This document shows, one piece after another, positions 42,503-50,465 of a DNA stretch of 64,000 nt; the stretch's first letter is position 1, and every line of letters begins with the position of its first letter. The position numbers were made by a program, and so were the translations under genes. The stretch lies in the NCBI RefSeq assembly GCF_009665255.1, contig NZ_CP035686.1:1550001-1614000 (forward strand), written 5' to 3'. The notes beneath the pieces are model-generated. The model was not told the DNA's origin. It saw only the letters and a list, made by a program, of their open reading frames with translations, and ran no database searches. Source of the stretch: Vibrio metoecus (GTDB lineage: Bacteria > Pseudomonadota > Gammaproteobacteria > Enterobacterales > Vibrionaceae).

Positions 42503-43231
42503 ATGAACCCAAAAGATACTCTCTTTTCCGCACCCATCGATAAAATCGGTGATTTCACCTTTGACGAGCGCGTTGCTGAAGTCTTTCCAGACATGATCCA
42601 ACGTTCGGTGCCGGGTTACAGCAATATCATCTCCGCGATTGGCATGCTGGCTGAGCGCTTTGTGAAGCCTCATTCCAAGATTTACGATTTAGGTTGCTCA
42701 CTGGGTGCGGCTACGCTGTCGATGCGCCGCCATATCAAACAAGAAGGCTGCCAAATCATTGCGGTCGATAACTCAGCGGCCATGGTGGAACGCTGCAAGC
42801 TGCACCTCAACGCTTATCGCTCTGACACGCCAGTGCAAGTGATCGAAGCCGATATTCGTGACATCGCGATTGAAAATGCGTCTGTTGTGGTACTCAACTT
42901 TACCTTGCAGTTTCTCGCGCCGGATGATCGCTACGCACTACTGGAGAGAATCTACAACGGACTGCGTCCAGGTGGCATTTTGATCTTGTCGGAAAAATTT
43001 GTGTTTTCTGATCAAGAAGCGCACGAACTGTTGATCGATTTGCACCACGATTTCAAACGTGCCAACGGTTACAGTGAATTGGAAATTAGCCAAAAACGCA
43101 GCGCCATCGAGAATGTGATGCGCCCTGATTCAATCCAAGATCATAAAGAACGCTTTGCTAAGTTGGGATTCTCTAGCTTTGAAGTCTGGTTCCAGTGCTT
43201 TAACTTTGGCTCAATGTTCGCCATTAAGTAA
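42503..43231 (+). CDS. cmoA: carboxy-S-adenosyl-L-methionine synthase
   Basis: A 242-residue SAM-binding enzyme converting SAM and prephenate to carboxy-SAM, the donor for 5-oxyacetyluridine (cmo5U) at tRNA position 34. The Rossmann motif is KIYDLGCSLGAATLS and the AVDNSAAMVERC segment follows; NFTLQFL is the later motif. GAGG lies six bases before ATG 42503; an ATG four codons earlier is less well placed. Product is used by cmoB, next gene. Confidence 0.96.
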   Translation: MNPKDTLFSAPIDKIGDFTFDERVAEVFPDMIQRSVPGYSNIISAIGMLAERFVKPHSKIYDLGCSLGAATLSMRRHIKQEGCQIIAVDNSAAMVERCKLHLNAYRSDTPVQVIEADIRDIAIENASVVVLNFTLQFLAPDDRYALLERIYNGLRPGGILILSEKFVFSDQEAHELLIDLHHDFKRANGYSELEISQKRSAIENVMRPDSIQDHKERFAKLGFSSFEVWFQCFNFGSMFAIK

Positions 43232-43279
43232 ATTGCTTATTTTGTTAACTATTTTTGTCATTTATCTTCATGTTAGCGA

Positions 43280-43320
43280 CTCTCTGCGCCAAGCATGATC
43301 CTGAAGTCATGTGCAGAGAG
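43280..43320 (+). other. stem-loop in the cmoA-cmoB gap
   Basis: Outer arms CTCTCTGC (43280-43287) and GCAGAGAG (43313-43320) and inner arms CATGA/TCATG form a two-part stem 23 bases before the cmoB start. It has no T-run and may tune cmoB translation or read-through. Confidence 0.5.
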
Positions 43321-43342
43321 CATAGTTTAGGTATTTAGCCCC

Positions 43343-44314
43343 ATGTTCAACTTTGCCAACGTTTACCAACAGATCGCTCAACATCCGCAGTTACAGTTGT
43401 GGCTCAACACCCTGCCTCAGCAATTGACGGATTGGCAAGCTAAGCAGCACGGAGATCTCGATCGCTGGATGCGTAACCTCAAGAAAATTCCGGTCGGTCA
43501 ACCGGAGGTGATTGATCTGAAAAACGCGGTAGCGGCACACAATCATGAGCCACTCGCGCAAGGTGAACAGAAGAAGCTGGAAGCGGTGCTCAAAACCTTC
43601 CATCCTTGGCGTAAAGGTCCTTACCATCTGCACGGCATTCATATTGATACCGAATGGCGCTCAGATTGGAAATGGGATCGCTTGCTGCCACACATCTCAC
43701 CACTCAAAAACCGTTTGGTGCTCGATGTAGGTTGCGGTAACGGCTATCACATGTGGCGCATGTTAGGTGAAGGGGCGCAGCAAGTGTTTGGCATCGACCC
43801 TTCCGAGCTGTTTCTGATCCAGTTTGAAGCGGTGCGTAAACTGCTGGGTGATGACCAACGCATCCACTTGTTACCCCTTGGTATTGAACAAATGCCGGAG
43901 TTGAACGCCTTTGATACCGTGTTCAGCATGGGTGTGCTGTATCATCGTCGCTCTCCACTCGATCATCTGCTACAGCTGAAAAACCAGTTAACTTCTGGCG
44001 GTGAGTTAATTCTTGAAACCTTGGTGGTAGAAGGTGATGAAAATACTGTCTTAGTACCTTTTGATCGTTACGCCCAAATGCGCAACGTCTACTTCTTCCC
44101 TTCTGCGCTGGCTCTTAAAGTGTGGTTAGAAAAAACTGGGTTTGTCGATGTACGTATTGTCGATGAAAACACCACAACCCTTGGCGAGCAGCGAACTACT
44201 GAGTGGATGACGCACAATTCACTGCCCGATTACGTTGACCCACAAGACCCAAGCAAGACGGTTGAAGGTTATCCGGCGCCGCGTCGTGCCATTCTGATTG
44301 CTAAAAAGCCATAA
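43343..44314 (+). CDS. cmoB: tRNA U34 carboxymethyltransferase
   Basis: A 323-residue enzyme that transfers the carboxymethyl group of carboxy-SAM to 5-hydroxyuridine 34. Typical N-terminal RNA-contact helices, then WKWDRLLPHISPLKNRLVLDVGCGNGYH with the SAM motif and TVFSMGVLYHRRSP. The C-terminus EGYPAPRRAILIAKKP is family-typical. No strong ribosome site precedes the ATG, so coupling to the structured leader is possible. Together with cmoA it completes wobble decoding of NNA/NNG/NNU codons. Confidence 0.96.
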   Translation: MFNFANVYQQIAQHPQLQLWLNTLPQQLTDWQAKQHGDLDRWMRNLKKIPVGQPEVIDLKNAVAAHNHEPLAQGEQKKLEAVLKTFHPWRKGPYHLHGIHIDTEWRSDWKWDRLLPHISPLKNRLVLDVGCGNGYHMWRMLGEGAQQVFGIDPSELFLIQFEAVRKLLGDDQRIHLLPLGIEQMPELNAFDTVFSMGVLYHRRSPLDHLLQLKNQLTSGGELILETLVVEGDENTVLVPFDRYAQMRNVYFFPSALALKVWLEKTGFVDVRIVDENTTTLGEQRTTEWMTHNSLPDYVDPQDPSKTVEGYPAPRRAILIAKKP

Positions 44315-44360
44315 TTGACATAGTTTTAACTCGTTTATTCGGGTATCAAGTTACCCTTGA

Positions 44361-44385
44361 CAAAGGATGCGCTAAGCATCCTTTG
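44361..44385 (+). other. 10-bp perfect hairpin before the peptidase lipoprotein gene
   Basis: CAAAGGATGC/GCATCCTTTG with a GCTAA loop, 47 bases after cmoB and 49 before the next start. It lacks a T-run, so it is either a weak cmoB terminator or a leader structure. Confidence 0.5.
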
Positions 44386-44433
44386 CTATAACTTATCTAT
44401 ACAATCACTCATTAGAAAATAATAAGGTCGCAA

Positions 44434-45168
44434 ATGTTTAAGCGAATTGCACCCTTTGCCGCATTGAGTTTGCTTTCGGGCTGCGCACTCACCAATGGCG
44501 ATGAATACCACCAAGCGACACTCGCCGCGATTCAAAATTCTGAAACCAACATGACCCAAAAAATGACCAATATAGAATCTCAGTTGGGTCTGCAAAATGA
44601 TTATATCGAAAGCCTTGAACAGCAAATTACTGAGCTAAAAACTCAAGTCAGCCAAATTAAACTGCCGCCTCCCGCACCAAAACGTGTCGAGTCCGTAAAA
44701 ATTCCTAATGAGCCTAGTGCAACACTGACTAAGCCCCGACATGATGTGGTCTTGGGTGAAATCGAAAGCGTTACCATCGATACCATCAAACAATCTTTTG
44801 ACGCTCGCATTGATACTGGTGCAGCCACCTCTTCGCTCAACGCGATCGACATTGAAGAGTTTGAACGCAACGGCAAGAACTGGGTGCGTTTCCATCTCGC
44901 TGACGAGAAAAATCCCAAGACCGAAACCAACTGGATTGAAGCGCCTGTGCTACGTTATGTGCGTATTCGTCAATCCACCAACGAAAATACAGAACGTCGT
45001 GCCGTGGTTGAACTTTGGGTCAAACTTGGAGTGATTCATGAAAAAGCCCAGTTTACTCTTGCTGACCGTTCGCAAATGACACACCCCGTTCTACTCGGCC
45101 GCGAGTTTATCCGTGACATCGCGTTAGTCGATGTCAGTCGAAAATACATTCAGACCGAACAAAAATAG
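44434..45168 (+). CDS. lipoprotein with retropepsin-like (RimB/Zn_protease) domain
   Basis: A 244-residue lipoprotein: lipobox LLSGC with lipidated Cys17, a coiled coil about 30-77 (NIESQLGLQNDYIESLEQQI), a Pro-rich linker, and a C-terminal PF05618-type domain. That domain carries DTGA at 127-130 and LLGRE at 220-224, the two hallmarks of single-domain aspartic (retropepsin-like) peptidases, so it probably works as a dimer; the old name 'ATP-dependent zinc protease' is not supported by motifs. Related RimB-type proteins cleave glutamate-linked peptides. It opens a three-gene operon with the 7TM and ATP-grasp genes; eight bases separate it from the next gene. Confidence 0.88.
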   Translation: MFKRIAPFAALSLLSGCALTNGDEYHQATLAAIQNSETNMTQKMTNIESQLGLQNDYIESLEQQITELKTQVSQIKLPPPAPKRVESVKIPNEPSATLTKPRHDVVLGEIESVTIDTIKQSFDARIDTGAATSSLNAIDIEEFERNGKNWVRFHLADEKNPKTETNWIEAPVLRYVRIRQSTNENTERRAVVELWVKLGVIHEKAQFTLADRSQMTHPVLLGREFIRDIALVDVSRKYIQTEQK

Positions 45169-45176
45169 GCGAGCGA

Positions 45177-46685
45177 ATGACTTCTAAAATTCCTTTTTAT
45201 ATTTCTGTCTTCCTGCTGTTTGTCACGGGTATTACGCTCAGTGTATTGCGTCACCAAGATTACGGTGTGCCTTGGACTCCCGGAGAAGCCCGTCAAGTAT
45301 GGGATGTCGAAGCACGAATTGAATTTGCCGCGCAAGGCAAAGAGGCCAAAGTTTCATTGGCTGCGCCCCTCACGCAAGAAGGCTATACCCTGATCAATGA
45401 AACCGCGTCATCACCAGGCTATGGCATTTCTTACCTTAATACCGATTCAGGTCGTCGAATTGAATGGTCAATTCGTCAAGCCAGCGGCCCACAAACCATC
45501 TACTACAAAGCGCAATTCTTAGTGGATCCACAAGCGAAAGCGGTACAAATTCCACCGACACAAGAAATTGTCAAACCCACGTTTGATGGCCCTGAAGAGT
45601 CGGCGGCGATTGCTTTGATTGATCGAGCTGCGCAACGCTCTGCCGATCATGTCACCTTTACTCGTGAACTGATCAAAACGCTCAACGACACTGAAAGCCA
45701 AAACGCATCCCTGCTGCTGAACAAAATGAGCAAGGTGGAAACTACCCAAAAGCTGCTCTCCTACGCCCAAGTGCCGAATAAAGTGGTCGGCGTAATCCAG
45801 TTAGAAGATGGTCGCCGTCGTCAGTCGATTCAGCATATGAATGAAGTATGGAACGGCAGTGCTTGGATCCTGTTTAACCCAGAAACAGGCACACAACCGA
45901 CTCACCCAGATTTGTTAGTATGGGATGAATCTAACGTTTCTCTGCTTGATGTCGTGGGTGGACAAAACAGCCAAGTCATGTTCAGTATGATTTCGCAAAA
46001 AGTCACACCACAACAAGCTACCGACAGCAAAGTCGAAGCCGATGGGTTACTGAATTTATCGATTCACAGCTTGCCACTTGAAGAACAAGCCATGTTCAAA
46101 ACCATCATGCTGATCCCGATTGGGGCGCTGATTGTGGTGTTCTTACGGGTGATTATTGGCCTAAAAACCTCTGGGACTTTCATGCCAGTTCTGATTGCTG
46201 TGGCCTTTGTACAAACTCAACTCACCACCGGTATCATCGGTTTCTTATTGATTGTGGGAACGGGGCTTGTCATTCGTAGTTATTTATCAAAACTCAACCT
46301 ATTGCTGGTGGCACGGATCTCTGCGGTCATCATCACAGTGATTTTGATCATCTCGGTCTTTACTGTCGTCGCGTTCAAAGTTGGTTTAACCGAAGGTTTA
46401 ACCATCACTTTCTTCCCTATGATTATTTTGTCTTGGACGATTGAGCGGATGTCGATTCTGTGGGAAGAAGAAGGCGCCAAAGAAGTGCTGCTGCAAGGTG
46501 GTGGCTCTCTCTCGACTGCGGTACTCATCTATCTTGCGATGACCAACTCTTATGTACAGCACTTAACCTTTAATTTCATTGGATTACAACTGGTTGTTCT
46601 CGCTGCAATCCTACTATTAGGAACTTACACCGGTTATCGAATTTCTGAACTACGCCGCTTCAAACCATTGGTGGAGGAGAAGTAA
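45177..46685 (+). CDS. inactive transglutaminase domain fused to seven transmembrane helices
   Basis: A 502-residue membrane protein. TM1 about 7-24 anchors a periplasmic domain of about 275 residues related to transglutaminases but without a Cys-His-Asp triad (PF14400 type); the segment VWNGSAWILFNPETG is its best-conserved part. Seven hydrophobic helices (about 303-495; PF14402 type) follow. The catalytically dead papain-like domain suggests peptide binding, with signal or substrate passed through the membrane. Its stop overlaps the ATP-grasp start by one base, and the stop of the peptidase gene is eight bases upstream, so all three are one operon. Confidence 0.88.
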   Translation: MTSKIPFYISVFLLFVTGITLSVLRHQDYGVPWTPGEARQVWDVEARIEFAAQGKEAKVSLAAPLTQEGYTLINETASSPGYGISYLNTDSGRRIEWSIRQASGPQTIYYKAQFLVDPQAKAVQIPPTQEIVKPTFDGPEESAAIALIDRAAQRSADHVTFTRELIKTLNDTESQNASLLLNKMSKVETTQKLLSYAQVPNKVVGVIQLEDGRRRQSIQHMNEVWNGSAWILFNPETGTQPTHPDLLVWDESNVSLLDVVGGQNSQVMFSMISQKVTPQQATDSKVEADGLLNLSIHSLPLEEQAMFKTIMLIPIGALIVVFLRVIIGLKTSGTFMPVLIAVAFVQTQLTTGIIGFLLIVGTGLVIRSYLSKLNLLLVARISAVIITVILIISVFTVVAFKVGLTEGLTITFFPMIILSWTIERMSILWEEEGAKEVLLQGGGSLSTAVLIYLAMTNSYVQHLTFNFIGLQLVVLAAILLLGTYTGYRISELRRFKPLVEEK

Positions 46686-47671
46686 TGTGGTTCTCATTTT
46701 CGCTCTCTGATTACACCTCCCCTTTTAAGTTACGCCGCAAAGGGATCATGGGGATGAATAAGCGTAACCACGCTTATATCGGACGTTATAACGATCGTTC
46801 CAAGTATCCTTTAGTGGATGACAAGCTCAAAACCAAGCTGATCGCTCAACGAGCTGGGTGTACTGTTCCAAAGCTCATCGGAGTGATCAGCAATCAAGCC
46901 GAAGTGAAAAAAATCCACGAAATGGTCAAAAGCTGGCCGGGTTTTGTCATAAAACCCGCACGAGGCAGTGGTGGCAAAGGGATCTTAGTCGTGACCTCTC
47001 ACCAAGATGGGATATACACCAAGCCTTCGGGATCAACCATGAACAAAGAGGACGTGGAACGCCACATCAGCAATGCGCTCGCCGGACTTTTCTCTCTGGG
47101 GGGGAAAAACGACGTCGCAGTAGTCGAAAACCTGATTCAGTTTGATGACTGTTTTGATGGTTTTAGCTACGAAGGGGTGCCAGATGTGCGCATTATTGTG
47201 TTTAAGGGCTACCCTGTAATGGCAATGATGCGGCTTTCCACTTCAGCCTCTGATGGTAAAGCCAACTTGCACCAAGGCGCAGTGGGCGTGGGGATTGATA
47301 TTGCGACCGGTCAAGCTGTACGTGCGGTGCAATTTAATAAGCCGGTGACTCATCACCCAGATACGGGTAAAGAGCTTGCCACGTTAGTTGTACCCCACTG
47401 GGAAAGACTGCTCACACTAGCCGCCAGTGCATGGGAGATGACGGGGTTAGGTTACATTGGAACCGACATGGTGCTGGATAAAGAAGAAGGTCCAATGGTG
47501 TTAGAACTCAACGCGCGTCCCGGACTCGCGATTCAGATTGCTAATGGCGCAGGACTCTTGCCTCGTTTGCAGCACATTGAAAGTTTAGGCTCATCACTGA
47601 TTTACCCAACCCCCGCAGAACGCGTGGCGTATTCAGTGCGTAAATTTGGCGTACATTCTATAACTGCTTAG
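46685..47671 (+). CDS. RimK-type ATP-grasp ligase (alpha-L-glutamate ligase homologue)
   Basis: A 328-residue cytoplasmic ATP-grasp enzyme of the TIGR02291 type. The ATP lysine and loop are FVIKPARGSGGKGI (Lys90), later DVRIIVFKG, and the magnesium residues Asp261, Glu274 and Asn276 in GTDMVL and LELNARPG. Such enzymes form amide bonds using acyl phosphates, often adding Glu or other amino acids to peptides. GGAGGAGAAG gives it a very strong ribosome site. The substrate is unknown; the operon suggests a peptide tag handled across the inner membrane. A bidirectional terminator follows. Confidence 0.9.
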   Translation: MWFSFSLSDYTSPFKLRRKGIMGMNKRNHAYIGRYNDRSKYPLVDDKLKTKLIAQRAGCTVPKLIGVISNQAEVKKIHEMVKSWPGFVIKPARGSGGKGILVVTSHQDGIYTKPSGSTMNKEDVERHISNALAGLFSLGGKNDVAVVENLIQFDDCFDGFSYEGVPDVRIIVFKGYPVMAMMRLSTSASDGKANLHQGAVGVGIDIATGQAVRAVQFNKPVTHHPDTGKELATLVVPHWERLLTLAASAWEMTGLGYIGTDMVLDKEEGPMVLELNARPGLAIQIANGAGLLPRLQHIESLGSSLIYPTPAERVAYSVRKFGVHSITA

Positions 47672-47702
47672 AAATTCTGTTTTCTGCTGAGTCAAGTATG
47701 AC

Positions 47703-47730
47703 AAAAGGCTTCCCGAGGGAAGCCTTTTTC
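47703..47730. terminator. bidirectional terminator between ATP-grasp gene and serC
   Basis: Stem AAAAGGCTTCC/GGAAGCCTTTT with a CGAG-type loop, A- and T-flanked, between convergent genes. Confidence 0.88.
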
Positions 47731-47761
47731 GTTAGCTATGCAAGCCTCTATGACAGATGAA

Positions 47762-48856
47762 TTACGCGTATTGCGTTTCGAACTCTTTCATAAAGTCGAC
47801 AAGAGCCTGAACGCCTTCTAATGGCATCGCGTTATAGATAGAAGCACGCATACCACCAACCACACGATGGCCTTTTAGCGAGACTAAACCACGCGCTTCA
47901 GCCAGTTCTAAGAAGGTGTCATCTAACTCAGGTTTCGCGAGTTGGAATGGCACATTCATCAGCGAGCGGTTGTCTGGATGGATCTCGTTACGGTAGAAAT
48001 CGGATGAATCAATGTAGCCATAAAGCAGCGCCGCTTTTGCACGGTTCACTTCTTCAATCGCTTTGACGCCACCTTGTGCTTTCAACCATTGGAAAACGAG
48101 GCCCGATAGATACCAAGCAAAGGTAGGTGGGGTGTTAAACATCGATTCTTGCTCAGCAAGAATTTTGTAATTCAGCACTCCCGGTAACAGATCGCTAGCC
48201 AAATCCAGCAAGTCATCACGGACGATCGCAATACAAATCCCCGCAGGGCCAATATTCTTCTGTGCGCCGGCGTAAATTACGCCGTACTTCGATACATCAA
48301 TTTCACGCGACAAGATGGTCGAAGACATATCGGCAACGATTGGTTTGTCGGTTACAGGCAAATCGTTGATTTCAATTCCATCAATCGTTTCATTCGGGCA
48401 GAAGTGCACATAGGCAGCATTGTTCGCAATGCGCCATTCGCTCGCCGGCAATACGGCAATTTTGCCTTCTTTTTTGATTTTGGCGTCAAAAACATCGACA
48501 GTGCAGTATTTCTTCGCTTCTTTCACTGCGCTCATCGCCCAGTAGCCTGCATCAATGTACGTTGCCGTCTCCGCTTCACCTAATAAGTTCAATGGTACCG
48601 CGGCAAACTGCGCACGCGCTCCACCTTGGCAAAACAGCACTTTGTAATTAACTGGGATATTCAGAAGATCACGCAAATCGCGCTCGGCCTGCTCGGCAAC
48701 TTGAATGAATGGCTTACTGCGGTGGCTGATTTCCATCACCGAAGTACCTAGGTGATTCCAGTTTACAAACTCAGCTTGTGCTTGCTGCATCACGGCTTTA
48801 GGTAACGCCGCTGGACCTGCACTAAAGTTATAAACCGTATCGGTGTTGTGCTCCAT
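47762..48856 (-). CDS. serC: phosphoserine aminotransferase
   Basis: A 364-residue class V aminotransferase for serine and pyridoxal phosphate synthesis. N-terminus YNFSAGPAALPKAV, PLP lysine in VIYAGAQKNIGPAG, and HRVVGGMRASIYNAM at the C-terminus. ATG 48856 with GGAGC upstream gives the normal length; 34 upstream in-frame codons run into the preceding terminator and are not coding. The upstream neighbour (DUF945) has its own terminator, so serC starts from a nearby promoter. Confidence 0.96.
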   Translation of the reverse strand: MEHNTDTVYNFSAGPAALPKAVMQQAQAEFVNWNHLGTSVMEISHRSKPFIQVAEQAERDLRDLLNIPVNYKVLFCQGGARAQFAAVPLNLLGEAETATYIDAGYWAMSAVKEAKKYCTVDVFDAKIKKEGKIAVLPASEWRIANNAAYVHFCPNETIDGIEINDLPVTDKPIVADMSSTILSREIDVSKYGVIYAGAQKNIGPAGICIAIVRDDLLDLASDLLPGVLNYKILAEQESMFNTPPTFAWYLSGLVFQWLKAQGGVKAIEEVNRAKAALLYGYIDSSDFYRNEIHPDNRSLMNVPFQLAKPELDDTFLELAEARGLVSLKGHRVVGGMRASIYNAMPLEGVQALVDFMKEFETQYA

Positions 48857-48915
48857 GTGTTCTTTGCTCCTGCTAACGAAAAGTGTTGTGATTAATACCA
48901 CTTTTTTTATCAGAT

Positions 48916-48952
48916 AAAAAGCAAGAAAAGAGACCTTACGGCCTCTTTTCTT
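48916..48952 (-). terminator. terminator of the DUF945 gene
   Basis: Minus-strand stem AAGAAAAGAGGCC/GGTCTCTTTTCTT (one mismatch) followed by GCTTTTTAT, 26 bases after the stop. Confidence 0.82.
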
Positions 48953-48977
48953 GAGCAAAATACAACAAAATGACAGG

Positions 48978-50243
48978 TTAGCCTTGCGACATCATTAACG
49001 GCATTAACAACATCACGAGAGGCATGGTTTTTCCACTCGGGAAAACCACATTGCCTTCTTTAATTTCAGCTTCCAGCGTGTAGCCTTTGTCATCTTTTGT
49101 CATCATCTCCATCATCATCAACTGGTCAATACCTTGTTGAATGAACGGGAAAGCCTCCACCAATTGGTGAGAAATGAATGTTTTCGTTTGACCGGTTAAC
49201 GCAGGAACGATCGCCATCGGATCTTGTAAAAGATTCTGCGTACCTTCCGGAACCGCAAAACGCCAGTTAGAAGCAAACTCGCCCCCTGCAATGTTGGCCG
49301 CAAATTTATCGATAGCCACAAAGAAACCTTTACTAAACAGCGCCTCCACTTGTGGCAGAATCTGTTCAATATCTTTGTCCGTCATTTCTGGAGAGCCTTG
49401 ATAAAGCGCAGAAAGAGCTTTGGTCGCCGTAGCATCTAAATCACCGAGCGTAAAATCTAACGCAAAGTCTTTAAACTCGCCGTCACTGTATTTGGCATTC
49501 GCAACCTTCATTTGATGCGCCGTGGTAAAACGAGTTTGCGAGCCATCAAGTCCAGAAGTGAAATGGTAGCTAAAGCCATCCATATCAAACTCAGAATGAC
49601 CCGCTTGACTCACACTCAGTTTATCCAGTTTGAAATTTTGCGCCCCTAGCCACAGGCCATCACTCTCTTTACCTTGCCCCTCTCCAGAAATTTGGCTAAG
49701 CACCATTTGTGCTTGGTTTTCAAAATCCAAGATGGTTTTAGGCATATTGAGTTGGAAGGTCATTTCACCCAATGTTGTGATAGAACCCGACATTTGTGCA
49801 GGCTCAACCGTTACCGTAATTGGCTCTTCACCTTGGAATACATAATTCCACTGATCCAATTTAACGGTGTAATCGGTATTTCCATTTAGATGGGTATTAG
49901 ACAAAATCTGCAACGGGAATTGCGGGAATTGTGGCAATGTCGATACGGCAGAAACCCCCGTCAGACCATGACTTAATTGACTATCCACTAGGATTTCGGT
50001 CGGGATCCCTTCCGCTTGCAATTGAGCCACAATCGCAGGGTCTGTGATACGGTAACGCGTCTGCATTTGCGACGATAAATAGCCACGTTGGTAATTAACC
50101 AATTCTGCTGTGGTTGAGGCGCTTTTAAAATTGTTAATACCATCCGTTATCGCGGACTCTCCAATTTGTCCTACCGCGAGCGGCCAGCATAAACCAAGCG
50201 CAACTGCCCCACCCACTGCACCGATAATTTTTATTGATTTCAT
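48978..50243 (-). CDS. DUF945 (YdgA-like) periplasmic protein
   Basis: A 421-residue protein of the DUF945/YdgA family. An uncleaved or cleaved N-terminal hydrophobic segment (about 6-24, IIGAVGGAVALGLCWPLAVG) leads a large periplasmic domain rich in beta strands; the conserved NYQRGYLSSQMQTRYRI segment is typical. Function is unknown. The C-terminus MPLVMLLMPLMMSQG is strongly Met-rich and hydrophobic. AAGGAAA precedes the ATG. It is a single-gene unit. Confidence 0.85.
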   Translation of the reverse strand: MKSIKIIGAVGGAVALGLCWPLAVGQIGESAITDGINNFKSASTTAELVNYQRGYLSSQMQTRYRITDPAIVAQLQAEGIPTEILVDSQLSHGLTGVSAVSTLPQFPQFPLQILSNTHLNGNTDYTVKLDQWNYVFQGEEPITVTVEPAQMSGSITTLGEMTFQLNMPKTILDFENQAQMVLSQISGEGQGKESDGLWLGAQNFKLDKLSVSQAGHSEFDMDGFSYHFTSGLDGSQTRFTTAHQMKVANAKYSDGEFKDFALDFTLGDLDATATKALSALYQGSPEMTDKDIEQILPQVEALFSKGFFVAIDKFAANIAGGEFASNWRFAVPEGTQNLLQDPMAIVPALTGQTKTFISHQLVEAFPFIQQGIDQLMMMEMMTKDDKGYTLEAEIKEGNVVFPSGKTMPLVMLLMPLMMSQG

Positions 50244-50465
50244 AGTCGAATATTTCCTTGGGATTGAGTTTAATTAGTTTAGGGGACGAAAGTCGTACAA
50301 GATACAAATAATTGTCAACATTTGCGCAAACAGCGGGAAAAGTATGAAATAAATCAGAGTATTGAATTGCAACACTTTTGATTAGGAATTCTCCAACCCT
50401 GCTCCCACTTCATCAGCGACATCCCTGCTAAAGTAACGGCGTGAACCCTTGCCAGAGAAAAGGTT

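Noticed and set aside
44357..44392. TTGACA ... TATAAC promoter before the peptidase operon
   Set aside because: Spacer is 24 bases, too long for sigma-70, and the -35 overlaps the hairpin arm.
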